This document shows, in pieces, positions 1 to 11,668 of a stretch of DNA of 64,000 nt. A program made the translations under genes and the position numbers. Location: NCBI RefSeq assembly GCF_001865065.1, contig NZ_MJGN01000013.1, positions 1 through 64,000 of the forward strand. Direction: 5' to 3'. The DNA is from Curtobacterium sp. MCBA15_008. Its GTDB lineage: Bacteria > Actinomycetota > Actinomycetes > Actinomycetales > Microbacteriaceae. How positions within the stretch are numbered: position 1 is the stretch's first letter; each line of letters begins with the position of its first letter. The notes under the pieces are model-generated. The model saw only the letters and a list, made by a program, of their open reading frames with translations, was not told the DNA's origin and did not search any database.

Positions 1-1093
1 CGAGGTCGGGCCGGGCCTCGGCCAACCGGTGCGACGCCGAGGACGGGACGAACCCGTCGTCGTCGCTGTGCAGTAGCAGGATCGGCACCGACAGCTCGTC
101 CGCCCGCGCGACCATGTCGAGTTCCCGCAGGTCGACGGGCCGGTGCAGGCCGGTCGCCCGGTGCAGGACCGGCGTCCGGAGCAGCCGCTGCGCGACCTTG
201 CGCACCGGCCGGGGCAGGCGCATGAGCTGGCTCTGCGACTTGAGGACGGCGTGCCAGTCGACGACGGGCGACTCGAGCACCACTCCGTCGACCAGGTGGG
301 CGAAGCGGGAGCGGACGAGGGTCTGCAGGACCACGGCGCCACCCATCGACCAGCCCATCAGGACGACGCTCGACGCGCCCCGGCCGGCGAGCCAGCGCAG
401 GACGGCGTCGATGTCCTCCCATTCGGTGCTGCCGAGGCCGTAGCGGCCGTCGACGCTGCGCGGAGCGACGCCGTCGTTCCGCCAGCTCGCCAGCACCACG
501 GAGTACCCCGCCGCCCGGAAGACCGGGACCGCGCGGATCGTCTCGGCGCGGGTCACGCCGCGGCCGTGCACGAGGACGGCCCACGGGGCGTCCGGGTCGT
601 CGGCGCGGATCACCCAGGCCGGAGCCGGACCGTTCGGGGTGGGGACGTCGACGTCCTCGACGGGGACGTCGAGCTCGCCGGGGGTCAGGTAGAACCAGCC
701 ACCCCAGCGACCGCGGCGTGCAGCGGTCGGGTCCCCGGCGTCGATCGCGATGATCCGCCGGGTGACGGTGGTGTCGGTCGTCCCGAGGACCTCGCCGATG
801 CGCATGTGGCCGGTGCCGCCGCCGAACCAGAGGCTGTAGCGGCCCTGCAGTTCGGTGTCGGCGGTGCGCTCGACGGTGACGGTCATCCGGACCGGGTCGA
901 CCGCGTGGATCGGCACCCGTTCGGTGCGCTTCCGGTCCGGTGTGACGACCGCCCGTGCCACCGCAGCGACGAAGCCACCGATGACGGCGGTGCCGACCGC
1001 GGCTGCCGCGACCCCCGCCCCGAGGGCGATCAACCCGGCCGATCGTGCGGTCCCCTGGACGACGTCCTCGGCGGGTCGCGCGGATCGGGACAT
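1..1093 (-). CDS. Alpha/beta hydrolase, membrane-anchored (3' end outside window)
   Basis: The gene starts at the ATG at 1093 and is still open at base 1, so about 364 residues are visible and the C-terminus is missing. An N-terminal hydrophobic segment (about residues 17-50, Ala/Gly/Val rich) looks like a membrane anchor. The nucleophile elbow GWSMGG is followed by a partial catalytic domain, with HSDDD near the cut end as the likely acidic region. This is the usual arrangement of a serine hydrolase of the alpha/beta fold; the substrate cannot be told. A TAGGCT box seven bases before the ATG suggests a leaderless transcript. That box overlaps the box of the divergent DUF3000 gene. Confidence 0.85.
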   Translation of the reverse strand, partial: MSRSARPAEDVVQGTARSAGLIALGAGVAAAAVGTAVIGGFVAAVARAVVTPDRKRTERVPIHAVDPVRMTVTVERTADTELQGRYSLWFGGGTGHMRIGEVLGTTDTTVTRRIIAIDAGDPTAARRGRWGGWFYLTPGELDVPVEDVDVPTPNGPAPAWVIRADDPDAPWAVLVHGRGVTRAETIRAVPVFRAAGYSVVLASWRNDGVAPRSVDGRYGLGSTEWEDIDAVLRWLAGRGASSVVLMGWSMGGAVVLQTLVRSRFAHLVDGVVLESPVVDWHAVLKSQSQLMRLPRPVRKVAQRLLRTPVLHRATGLHRPVDLRELDMVARADELSVPILLLHSDDDGFVPSSASHRLAEARPDL

Positions 1094-1100
1094 GGTCCGG

Positions 1101-1110
1101 AGCCTAGTCT
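1101..1110. promoter_or_regulatory. Overlapping divergent -10 boxes (hydrolase / DUF3000)
   Basis: Plus strand TAGTCT (1105-1110) lies 6 bases before the GTG at 1117. Minus strand TAGGCT (1106-1101) lies 7 bases before the ATG at 1093. The two boxes share two bases and the start codons are only 23 bases apart, so both transcripts are predicted to be leaderless. Confidence 0.65.
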
Positions 1111-1116
1111 GCATTC

Positions 1117-1701
1117 GTGTCCGAAACCCGAGAGCCCGACGCCTTCGCGCGGCTCCGTGCGTTCGTGGCGTCGGGCGGCACCCGCGCCGAGACGACGATC
1201 ACCGAGATCCCCTCGCCGTCACGGATCGCCCCGTTCTCGATCGCCCTCGCGGCGGACGTGTCCGGCGCCGTTCACGGCATCGACTCCGACCTGGGGACGG
1301 GGCGCTTCATCGCGCTGCACGACCCCGACGAACCGGAGGGATGGGGCGGCGCCTACCGCATCGTGACCTTCGCGCAGGCGCCGCTGGAACCGGAGATCGG
1401 CGTCGACGAGTTCGTCGCCGACGTGACGTGGAGCTGGCTCGTGGACGCCCTCGCCGCGCACGGCGCAGAGTACGACCGCGCGTCCGGCACGGCGACCAAG
1501 ATCATCTCCCGCGGCTACGGCGACCTCTCCGCGCAGGGCGACGGCGCACAGCTCGAGCTGCGTGCGTCGTGGACCCCGCGGGGGGACGACCTCACCGCAC
1601 ACGTCGAGGCGTGGGAGGAGATCGTGGCGATGCTCGCCGGTCTGCCGCCCGCGTCGGACGGCGTGACCCTGTTGGCCCCGAGGAGGACCGCACGTGACTG
1701 A
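1117..1701 (+). CDS. DUF3000 domain protein
   Basis: A 194-residue protein of the actinobacterial DUF3000 family, function unknown. The internal stretch GWGGAYRIVTFAQAPLE, the central TWSWL motif and the C-terminal EAWEEIVAMLAGLPP are characteristic. The GTG start is placed 6 bases after a TAGTCT box, with no Shine-Dalgarno, so a leaderless start is likely. The gene overlaps the following RNase D-like gene by 8 bases. This pairing is common in Actinobacteria and suggests translational coupling, but it gives no direct function. Confidence 0.9.
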   Translation: MSETREPDAFARLRAFVASGGTRAETTITEIPSPSRIAPFSIALAADVSGAVHGIDSDLGTGRFIALHDPDEPEGWGGAYRIVTFAQAPLEPEIGVDEFVADVTWSWLVDALAAHGAEYDRASGTATKIISRGYGDLSAQGDGAQLELRASWTPRGDDLTAHVEAWEEIVAMLAGLPPASDGVTLLAPRRTARD

Positions 1702-2938
1702 CCCCGCCGCCCCGGCAGCGTCCCCGTTCGAGGCCGGCCACGACGCCGTCCACGTGATCGAGTCGCGTTCGGAGTACCTCGACGCGGTCGCGGCGATCGC
1801 CGCCGGGCACGGCCCCGTCGCGGTCGACGCCGAGCGGGCCAGCGGCTACCGCTACTCGCAGCGCGCCTACCTCATCCAGGTGTTCCGCCGCGGTGCCGGC
1901 GCCTTCCTGTTCGACCCGATCCCGATCGGCGACTTCTCCGAGCTGCAAGATGCGATCGTCGACGAGGAGTGGCTGTTCCACGCCGCCTCGCAGGACCTGC
2001 CGTGCCTGCAGGAGGTCGGCCTGGTTCCGACGCGCATCTTCGACACCGAGCTCGGTGCCCGCATCGCCGGGTTCCCGCGCGTCGGACTCGGCGCGGTCGT
2101 CGAACAGCTGCTCGGCATCACGCTCGCGAAGGCGCACTCCGCCGCCGACTGGTCGACCCGTCCGCTGCCGCAGTCGTGGCTCGTGTACGCGTCCCTCGAC
2201 GTCGAGCTGCTCCCGGACCTCCGTGACGCCCTCGCCGAGCAGCTCGAGGTCGCCGGCAAGACCCGCATCGCGGCGGAGGAGTTCGCCGCCGTCCTGCAGC
2301 GCGCCCCGAAGCCCCCGCGTGCCGAGCCCTGGCGCCGCCTGTCCGGCATGCACGCCCTCCGCGGCGCCCGTGCCCTCGCCATCGCCCGGTCGCTGTGGCT
2401 CGCCCGCGACGCGTTCGCCCGCGAGGCCGACATCGCGCCCGGCCGGACGATCCCCGACTCCGCGATCGTCGCCGCCGCGGCCGCGAACCCCGAGTCGAAG
2501 GGCGAACTCAGCGGCGTGAAGGCCTTCACCGGCCGCGCCAGCCGCTCCGAGCTCGACCGGTGGTGGGCCGCCGTCGAGGAGGGCCGGACCACCGAGGACC
2601 TGCCGAAGCTCCGCGGCACCGGCGAGGCCACGCTGCCGCCGCCCCGCGCCTGGGCCGACCGGAACCCCGCCGCCGACCGCCGGTACAAGGCCGCCCGTGC
2701 CGCCGTCGTCGCCCGCGCCGAGGAGCTCGACCTGCCCGTCGAGAACCTCCTCACGCCGGACACACTCCGCACCGTCTCGTGGGAGCCGCCGACGCCGATC
2801 GCGACCGAGACCGTCGGTGCCGTGCTCGCCGCGCACGACGCCCGGCCGTGGCAGGTCGAGGAGACCGCGTCGATCATCGCGCACGCCTTTGTCGCTGCTG
2901 CACAGGAGCCTGCTGCCGAGAGCAACACGGAGTCGTAG
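1694..2938 (+). CDS. RNase D-like 3'-5' exonuclease with HRDC domain
   Basis: 414 residues. The N-terminal DEDD exonuclease domain (about 20-205) shows the DxE pair in AVDAERASGYRYSQ, the second acidic site in HAASQDLPCL, and YASLDVELLPDL for the last Asp. An HRDC nucleic-acid binding domain follows around residues 215-300. The family trims 3' ends of structured RNAs. The start is a GTG inside the DUF3000 gene (8-base overlap), and AGGAGG sits just upstream. Acidic residues are all present, so it should be active. Confidence 0.9.
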   Translation: MTDPAAPAASPFEAGHDAVHVIESRSEYLDAVAAIAAGHGPVAVDAERASGYRYSQRAYLIQVFRRGAGAFLFDPIPIGDFSELQDAIVDEEWLFHAASQDLPCLQEVGLVPTRIFDTELGARIAGFPRVGLGAVVEQLLGITLAKAHSAADWSTRPLPQSWLVYASLDVELLPDLRDALAEQLEVAGKTRIAAEEFAAVLQRAPKPPRAEPWRRLSGMHALRGARALAIARSLWLARDAFAREADIAPGRTIPDSAIVAAAAANPESKGELSGVKAFTGRASRSELDRWWAAVEEGRTTEDLPKLRGTGEATLPPPRAWADRNPAADRRYKAARAAVVARAEELDLPVENLLTPDTLRTVSWEPPTPIATETVGAVLAAHDARPWQVEETASIIAHAFVAAAQEPAAESNTES

Positions 2939-3064
2939 GAACGCCCCAACCGGCATGCGTCCGCCCAGCCTCGGGGCATAGCGTCGTCCTGCATGCCGGG
3001 TGTGACCCGGCCGGTCGGGGCGGAACGTGCCCCGGCGTGATCGATGAGGATCTGGAGGCCCAGA

Positions 3065-4276
3065 TTGCCAAAGGCAGCAGAAGTCGTCTTCGTGGACGGC
3101 GTTCGGACACCGTTCGGACGAGCCGGGGAGAAGGGGGTGTTCTGGAAGACCCGTGCCGACGACCTGGCGGTGCACGCCATGCGCGGGCTCCTCGACCGGA
3201 ACGCCTCGCTGGACGGCGCCGCCGTCGACGACGTCGCCGTCGCGGCGACCACGCAGCAGGGCGACCAGGGGCTCACGCTCGGCCGGACCGTGGGGATGCT
3301 CGCGGGCCTCCCGAAGACCGTCCCCGGGTACGCGATCGACCGGATGTGCGCGGGCGCCATGACGAGCGTCACCACGCTCGCCGGAGCCATCGCGTTCGGT
3401 GCGGCCGACGTCGCCATCGCCGGCGGGGTCGAGCACATGGGCCGCCACCCGATGGGGTTCGGCGCCGACGTGAACCCGCGGTTCGTCGCGGAGCGCATGG
3501 TCGCGAGCGACGCACTCGTGATGGGTTCGACCGCCGAGCGGCTGCACGACCGCTTCCCCGCGATCACGAAGGACCGCACGGACGCCTACGCCGTCCAGTC
3601 CCAGCAGCGCTACGCCGCCGCGTGGGCCGCGGGCAAGCTGCAGCCGGACCTGGTGCCGGTGGAGGTCAACAACGGGGAGGGCTGGGACATCGTGTCCAGC
3701 GACGAGCCGCCGCGACCCGGCACCACGCTCGAGGCCCTGGCCGCCCTGAAGACGCCGTTCCGGCCGCACGGTCGGGTCACCGCCGGCAACGCCGCGGGCC
3801 TGAACGACGGCGCCACCATGAGCCTGCTCGCGTCGTCCGACGCCGCGAAGGAACACGGCCTGCCGACCAAGATGCGCATGGTCTCGTTCGCGTTCGCGGG
3901 CGTCGACCCCGAGGTGATGGGCATCGGCCCCGTCCCCGCCACCGACAAGGCGCTCGCCAAGGCCGGACTGTCGATCGACGACATCGGCCTCTTCGAGATC
4001 AACGAGGCGTTCGCCGTCCAGGTGCTCGCCTTCCTCGACAACTACGGCATCGCGCAGGACTCCCCGAACGTGAACGGCTGGGGCGGCGCCATCGCCGTCG
4101 GCCACCCGCTCGCCTCGAGCGGGGTCCGCCTGATGACCCAGCTCGCCGCACAGTTCGCCGAGCGTCCCGACGTCCGGTACGGCATCACCACGATGTGCAT
4201 CGGCCTCGGCCAGGGCGGCACCGTCATCTGGGAGAACCCGTCGTTCAGCCGCTCCGCCGCACGAAAGGCCTCGTGA
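3065..4276 (+). CDS. fadA: Acetyl-CoA C-acyltransferase (thiolase, beta-oxidation)
   Basis: 403 residues. It cleaves 3-ketoacyl-CoA in the last step of fatty-acid beta-oxidation. The nucleophilic Cys is in DRMCAGAMTS (about residue 91), NEAFAVQ and GHPLASSG carry the catalytic Asn and His, and the second Cys is in TTMCIGLGQGG. I place the start at a TTG at 3065 because GGAGG (3054-3058) lies 6 bases upstream and homologues begin PKAAEVVFVDG; an ATG at 3044 would add seven unlikely residues. It overlaps fadB by four bases, so the two subunits should be made together. Confidence 0.93.
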   Translation: MPKAAEVVFVDGVRTPFGRAGEKGVFWKTRADDLAVHAMRGLLDRNASLDGAAVDDVAVAATTQQGDQGLTLGRTVGMLAGLPKTVPGYAIDRMCAGAMTSVTTLAGAIAFGAADVAIAGGVEHMGRHPMGFGADVNPRFVAERMVASDALVMGSTAERLHDRFPAITKDRTDAYAVQSQQRYAAAWAAGKLQPDLVPVEVNNGEGWDIVSSDEPPRPGTTLEALAALKTPFRPHGRVTAGNAAGLNDGATMSLLASSDAAKEHGLPTKMRMVSFAFAGVDPEVMGIGPVPATDKALAKAGLSIDDIGLFEINEAFAVQVLAFLDNYGIAQDSPNVNGWGGAIAVGHPLASSGVRLMTQLAAQFAERPDVRYGITTMCIGLGQGGTVIWENPSFSRSAARKAS

Positions 4277-6417
4277 TCGTGACCACCACCGACAACGACC
4301 GGCTCCTCGCGCTCAGCGAGGACGAGGTCGTCACCCACTCCTACGTCAAGCACGTCGCGCTCCCCTCGGGCGGCACGCTCGCGCTCATCACGCTCGACAA
4401 CGGCAAGGACTACAAGCGTCCCTCGACGCTGGGGCCGCGCACGCTGTACGAACTGTCCGGGGTGCTCGACACCCTCCGGACCGAGGCGTCCGCCGGCACG
4501 ATCCAGGCCGTCGCGATCACCGGCAAGGAGTACTGCTTCGCGGCCGGTGCCGACCTGTCGCAGGCGGCTTCGGTGCCGTCGCGCGAGGTCGCGCACGACC
4601 TCGCCGCCCTCGGCCACGCCACCCTCCGGAAGCTCTCCGACCTCGGCGTCCCCTCGTTCGCGCTCATCAACGGCATCGCGCTCGGCGGTGGGCTCGAGAT
4701 CGGCCTGCACTGCACCTACCGCGTGTTCTCGTCGGCGGCGCAGGGCATCGGTCTGCCCGAGGTGTTCCTCGGCATCATCCCTGGCTGGGGCGGCGCGACG
4801 CTGCTCCCCCGCCTGATCGGCCCCGAGAAGGCGCTCCGCGTCATCGTCGAGAACCCGCTCAAGAACAACCGCCTGCTGGACGGGCCGGCCGCGGTCGAGC
4901 TCGGCATCGGTGACGCGCTCATCCCGTCGGTGACCTTCCTGCCCTCCGCCGTGACGTGGGTCGACGGCGTGGTCTCGGGCCGGACGAAGGTCGTCCGGAA
5001 GAACGAGCCCGGCATCATCGAGAAGGCCGCGTGGGGCACGGTCGTCAAGGTCGCCCGGGGCCAGGTCGCGTCGAAGATCGGCACCGTCCCGAAGTCGCCG
5101 TTCCGGGCGCTCGACCTCGTCGCCGCCGCTCGCGGTGGATCACTGGACGAGCGGTTCGCCGACGAGGACGACGCCCTCGCCGACCTCATCTCCGGCGACC
5201 AGTTCGCCGCGTCGATGTACGCGTTCGACCTCGTGCAGAAGCGTGCGAAGCGTCCCGTCGGCGCCCCCGAGGGCGTCGAGGCGAAGAAGATCACGAAGGT
5301 CGGCGTCCTCGGCGCCGGGCTGATGGCGTCCCAGTTCGCCCTGCTCTTCGCCCGCCGGCTCGGTGTGCCCGTCGTCATCACCGACGTCGACCAGAGCCGC
5401 GTGGACGCGGGTGTGTCGCGGATCTCCGGTGAGGTCGACAAGCTGCTCGACAAGGGCCGCGTCTCCCCCGATGACGCGAACCGCATCAAGGCACTCGTGA
5501 CCGGGTCGGTGTCCTACGACGCCTTCGCCGACGCCGACTGGGTGATCGAGGCCGTCTTCGAGGAGATGTCCGTCAAGCAGGAGGTCTTCCGGAAGATCGA
5601 GCAGGTCATCGCTCCGGACGCCATCCTCGCCACGAACACCTCGTCGCTGTCGGTGTCCGAGATGGGGTCCGTCCTGTCCGACCCGTCACGCCTGGTCGGG
5701 TTCCACTTCTTCAACCCCGTGGCGGTGATGCCGCTGCTCGAGGTCGTCCGGACCGCCCAGACCTCGGACGAGACCCTCGCCACGGCGCTGGCGGTGGCGA
5801 AGACCCTGAAGAAGACCGCGATCATCACGGCCGACCAGCCGGGCTTCGTCGTGAACCGGGTGCTCGCCCGGGTGCTCGGCGAGGCGATGCGCGGCGTCGA
5901 GGAGGGCACCTCGTTCGACGTCGTCGCGGCCGGTGCTGCTCCGTTGGGTCTGCCGATGTCCCCGTTCGAGCTCCTCGAGCTGGTCGGCCTTCCGGTCGGC
6001 GCCCACGTGCTCGACTCGCACCACGCCGCGTGGCCGGAGCGCTTCTACCCCGGCGACGGCCTGAAGAGGATCGCCGAGTACGGGCACATCCTGACCCGCG
6101 ACAAGAAGGGCAACGCGACCGGGTACGACCCCGCCGCCGTGAAGCTCGTCGCGCCGTCGCGGCGTGGTGCGCAGCCAGTCGACGCTGCCGAGATGCAGCG
6201 GCGCTTCGAGGACGCCCTCGCCGACGAGCTGCACCGCATGCTCGAGGACGACGTGGTGCAGCACGTGGAGGAGATCGACCTCGGCCTCATCCTCGGCGCG
6301 GGCTACCCGTTCCAGGCCGGAGGGATCAGCCCGTACCTCGACCGTTCCGGCGCCTCGGAGCGTGTCTTCGGCGGGGCGTTCCACGAGCCGCTGATCGTCG
6401 GCCCCGCCTCCCGCTAG
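4273..6417 (+). CDS. fadB: Multifunctional beta-oxidation protein (enoyl-CoA hydratase / 3-hydroxyacyl-CoA dehydrogenase)
   Basis: 714 residues. The N-terminal crotonase domain (about 30-290) includes FAAGADLSQ and the LALGGGLEIGLH-type oxyanion region. The NAD-binding dehydrogenase domain begins near residue 340 with GVLGAGLMASQFA, then NTSSLSVSEM and HFFNPVAVMPLLEVV, followed by the C-terminal dehydrogenase domain. It hydrates enoyl-CoA and oxidises the hydroxyacyl product, feeding the thiolase encoded just upstream. GTG at 4273 overlaps the fadA stop by 4 bases; GTG at 4279 is an alternative start with better spacing from AAAGG at 4264-4268. Confidence 0.92.
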   Translation: MIVTTTDNDRLLALSEDEVVTHSYVKHVALPSGGTLALITLDNGKDYKRPSTLGPRTLYELSGVLDTLRTEASAGTIQAVAITGKEYCFAAGADLSQAASVPSREVAHDLAALGHATLRKLSDLGVPSFALINGIALGGGLEIGLHCTYRVFSSAAQGIGLPEVFLGIIPGWGGATLLPRLIGPEKALRVIVENPLKNNRLLDGPAAVELGIGDALIPSVTFLPSAVTWVDGVVSGRTKVVRKNEPGIIEKAAWGTVVKVARGQVASKIGTVPKSPFRALDLVAAARGGSLDERFADEDDALADLISGDQFAASMYAFDLVQKRAKRPVGAPEGVEAKKITKVGVLGAGLMASQFALLFARRLGVPVVITDVDQSRVDAGVSRISGEVDKLLDKGRVSPDDANRIKALVTGSVSYDAFADADWVIEAVFEEMSVKQEVFRKIEQVIAPDAILATNTSSLSVSEMGSVLSDPSRLVGFHFFNPVAVMPLLEVVRTAQTSDETLATALAVAKTLKKTAIITADQPGFVVNRVLARVLGEAMRGVEEGTSFDVVAAGAAPLGLPMSPFELLELVGLPVGAHVLDSHHAAWPERFYPGDGLKRIAEYGHILTRDKKGNATGYDPAAVKLVAPSRRGAQPVDAAEMQRRFEDALADELHRMLEDDVVQHVEEIDLGLILGAGYPFQAGGISPYLDRSGASERVFGGAFHEPLIVGPASR

Positions 6418-6424
6418 CGCCCTT

Positions 6425-6487
6425 CGAACCACGGAACCGACGTCGAACCGACCGCTGCGGCCGGTTCGATGTCGGTTTCGTGGTTCG
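6425..6487. terminator. Long hairpin after fadB
   Basis: Two 26-base arms (6425-6450 and 6462-6487) pair over their full length with only two G-T pairs, around an 11-base loop. It lies directly after the fadB stop and is the likely terminator. Confidence 0.7.
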
Positions 6488-6550
6488 TCGGCGAGCCGCC
6501 GATGCCGCCGGCGCCGAGGTCGCAGCCGTCCCCCCGGCCCGACGACGCGA

Positions 6551-6635
6551 TCGCACCCCTCCGCGAACGTCGCGCCCCCGCACTCCGGGGCGCGATGTCC
6601 GCACCAGGGTGCGATCCGGGGTGCGGGGGCGCGAC
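6551..6635. repeat. Nested inverted repeat between fadB and dxs
   Basis: The outer part, TCGCACCC (6551-6558), pairs with GGGTGCGA (6608-6615). A 20-base arm at 6569-6588 pairs with 6616-6635 with one mismatch. The two pairings exclude each other in part, giving alternative folds. It sits at the 3' end of dxs, on the opposite strand from fadB, and may act as the dxs terminator. Confidence 0.5.
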
Positions 6636-6656
6636 CGAACGCCGCAGGCGCCCCGC

Positions 6657-8591
6657 TCAGCCGTCGACGGACGACCGCGACCGCGCCGGCTTCGCCTGCG
6701 GCAGCTTCGTGCCCACCACCTGGTCGATCACATCGCGCGCGATCGCCTGCGCGGTGAGCCCCGCGTCGGCGAGGATCTGCGAGCGGGAGGCGTGGTCGAT
6801 GAAGGCGTCCGGCAGCCCGAGCTCGTTCACCCCGGTGTCGACCCCGGCGGCCCGGAGGTCCTGCCGCAGCCGCGTGCCGACCCCGCCGACCCGAACGCCG
6901 TCCTCGATGGTGATGACGAGCCGGTGGTCGCGGGACAGGTCGATGAGCGACGCAGGGATCGGCACCACCCAGCGCGGGTCGACGACGGTGACCCCGATCC
7001 CCTGCGCCTCGAGCAGTGTTGCTGCCTCGAGTGCGACGGGCACCATCGAGCCGACCGCCACCAGCAGGACGTCCTCCTCAGCGCCGGACTCGGGCGCGTG
7101 CAGCACGTCGACGCCGTCGGGCAGCCGCCGCAGCGCCGGGATGTCCGGCCCGACCTGACCCTTCGACCATCGCAGGACGGTCGGGGCATCGTCGACGGAG
7201 ACGGCCTCGCGGAACTCCTCGCGGAGCGTGGGGGCGTCACGGGGCGCGGCGATGCGGATGCCCGGGACCACCTGCAGCAGCGCGAGGTCCCACATGCCGT
7301 GGTGCGACGGGCCGTCGGGGCCGGTGATGCCCGCGCGGTCGAGGACGAACGTCACGCCGGCCTTGTGCAGGGCGACGTCCATGAGCACCTGGTCGAACGC
7401 CCGATTGAGGAACGTCGCATAGAGCGCCACCACGGGGTGCAGTCCTCCGAACGCGAGCCCCGCGGCGGTGGTCACGGCGTGCTGCTCCGCGATGCCGACG
7501 TCGATCACCCGCGACGGGTGGCGCTCCTGGAACAGGTGCAGCCCCGTCGGCCGGAGCATCGCCGCGGTGATGGCCACGATCTTCTCGTCCGACGCGCCGA
7601 CGTCGGCGAGGGTCGACGCGAACACCGACGTCCACGACGGACCGGACGAGACGTCGAGCGACTCGCCGGTCTCGGGGTCGATGTGCCCGACGGCGTGGAA
7701 CTGGTCCGCCTGGTCGCGGAGCGCCGGCTCGAAGCCGTGGCCCTTCTCCGTGATGGCGTGCACGATCGTCGGGGCGCCGTACTCCTTGGCCTGCCGGAGC
7801 GCGGCTTCCATCGCCCGCTGGTCGTGCCCGTTGACCGGGCCGATGTACTTGATGTCGAGGTTCGAGTAGAGCGCCTCGTTGTTCGTGAACCGCGACAGGA
7901 AGCCGTGCAGGCCGCCCCGCATCCCGCGGTAGATCGCCCGTCCCGGAGCGCCGAACCGGCTCGCCACCGCCCGCGAGGTCTCGTACAGCGCGCGGTACTC
8001 CCGTCGCGTCCGCACCGAGCTGAGGAACCGCGCCATCCCGCCGATCGTCGGCGCGTACGAGCGGCCGTTGTCGTTCACCACGATCACGAGTCGGCGGTCG
8101 TTGCCGTCCGAGATGTTGTTGAGGGCCTCCCACGTCATCCCACCCGTGAGCGCGCCGTCGCCCACCACGGCGACGACCGTGCGGTCCGTCTGCCCGGTCT
8201 GCACGAACGCACGCGAGATGCCGTCCGCCCACGACAGCGAGGACGACGCGTGCGAGGACTCGACGATGTCGTGCTCGGACTCGCTCCGCTGCGGGTAGCC
8301 CGCCAGCCCTCCGCGCTCGCGCAGCCGCGAGAAGTCCTGCCGCCCGGTCACGAGCTTGTGCACGTACGACTGGTGCCCCGTGTCGAACACGAACGCGTCG
8401 TGCGGCGAGTCGAACACGCGGTGCATCGCGAGGGTCAGCTCGACCACGCCGAGGTTCGGGCCTAGGTGCCCACCGGTCTTCGCCACCTCGGCGACGAGGA
8501 AGCGCCGGATCTCCGCGGCGAGGTCGGTCATCTGTGCGTCCGACAGACGCTTCAGGTCGCGCGGCGACGTGATGCTGGGGAGCAGACTCAC
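6657..8591 (-). CDS. dxs: 1-deoxy-D-xylulose-5-phosphate synthase
   Basis: 644 residues, the usual length. First enzyme of the MEP isoprenoid pathway: it condenses pyruvate with glyceraldehyde-3-phosphate using thiamine diphosphate. Visible are the N-terminal GHQSYVHKLVTGR, the ThDP site GDGALTGGMTWEALNN (about 145-160), the catalytic Glu in GIAEQHAVT and the DRAGITGPDGPSHHGMWD block. Start GTG at 8591 has AAAGGAG a few bases upstream. It is transcribed alone, downstream of the acnA terminator. Confidence 0.97.
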   Translation of the reverse strand: MSLLPSITSPRDLKRLSDAQMTDLAAEIRRFLVAEVAKTGGHLGPNLGVVELTLAMHRVFDSPHDAFVFDTGHQSYVHKLVTGRQDFSRLRERGGLAGYPQRSESEHDIVESSHASSSLSWADGISRAFVQTGQTDRTVVAVVGDGALTGGMTWEALNNISDGNDRRLVIVVNDNGRSYAPTIGGMARFLSSVRTRREYRALYETSRAVASRFGAPGRAIYRGMRGGLHGFLSRFTNNEALYSNLDIKYIGPVNGHDQRAMEAALRQAKEYGAPTIVHAITEKGHGFEPALRDQADQFHAVGHIDPETGESLDVSSGPSWTSVFASTLADVGASDEKIVAITAAMLRPTGLHLFQERHPSRVIDVGIAEQHAVTTAAGLAFGGLHPVVALYATFLNRAFDQVLMDVALHKAGVTFVLDRAGITGPDGPSHHGMWDLALLQVVPGIRIAAPRDAPTLREEFREAVSVDDAPTVLRWSKGQVGPDIPALRRLPDGVDVLHAPESGAEEDVLLVAVGSMVPVALEAATLLEAQGIGVTVVDPRWVVPIPASLIDLSRDHRLVITIEDGVRVGGVGTRLRQDLRAAGVDTGVNELGLPDAFIDHASRSQILADAGLTAQAIARDVIDQVVGTKLPQAKPARSRSSVDG

Positions 8592-8642
8592 GGGCGCTCC
8601 TTTCGTGGGGCTGGTCCCCCACCATATCCGCGTGATCGGCAG

Positions 8643-8688
8643 ACGGACTGGAGGCCCGTGGCGGTGTCGCCACGGGCCTCCAGTCCGT
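8643..8688. terminator. Perfect 21-bp hairpin after acnA
   Basis: Arms 8643-8663 and 8668-8688 are exactly complementary around a 4-base loop. It lies between the acnA stop and the dxs start, both on the minus strand. The GGACTGGAGGC outer arm resembles the dispersed palindrome family seen elsewhere in the window. Confidence 0.75.
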
Positions 8689-8723
8689 CGTGTGGTCGCG
8701 TCAGCGACCCGTGCTCACCGCGG

Positions 8724-11540
<2,817 letters not shown>

Positions 11541-11646
11541 TGTGCCGCCTCCCTACTGATCGGTGTGCCCCCATCCTGGTCGGACGCGGAGCGCCCCACC
11601 AGCAAGGCAAACCTAATCCCCGGGACCGGTGACGGCCCGAGGAGAA

Positions 11647-11666
11647 TTGTCTCGATGTCGAGACAA
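11647..11666. promoter_or_regulatory. Candidate operator upstream of acnA
   Basis: TTGTCTCGATGTCGAGACAA is a perfect inverted repeat of 9 bases with a 2-base spacer, about 107 bases before the acnA start and just after the DUF3159 stop. Its form fits a dimeric TetR or MarR-type repressor; which one is unknown. Confidence 0.5.
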
Positions 11667-11668
11667 CT

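Noticed and set aside
855-1697. Long open frames on the other strand or frame across the hydrolase, DUF3000 and RNase D genes
   Set aside because: Arg/Pro/Ala-rich shadow frames caused by high GC content; no domain or ribosome-binding site supports them.
1592-4105. A minus-strand open frame of over 800 codons opposite RNase D and fadA
   Set aside because: Composition is Arg/Gly/Asp-Val shadow-like, and the plus strand encodes clear enzymes with catalytic motifs.
11603-11620. Iron box upstream of acnA
   Set aside because: Only one half (TTAGGTTTGCC) is recognisable; too weak to call as a site of its own.
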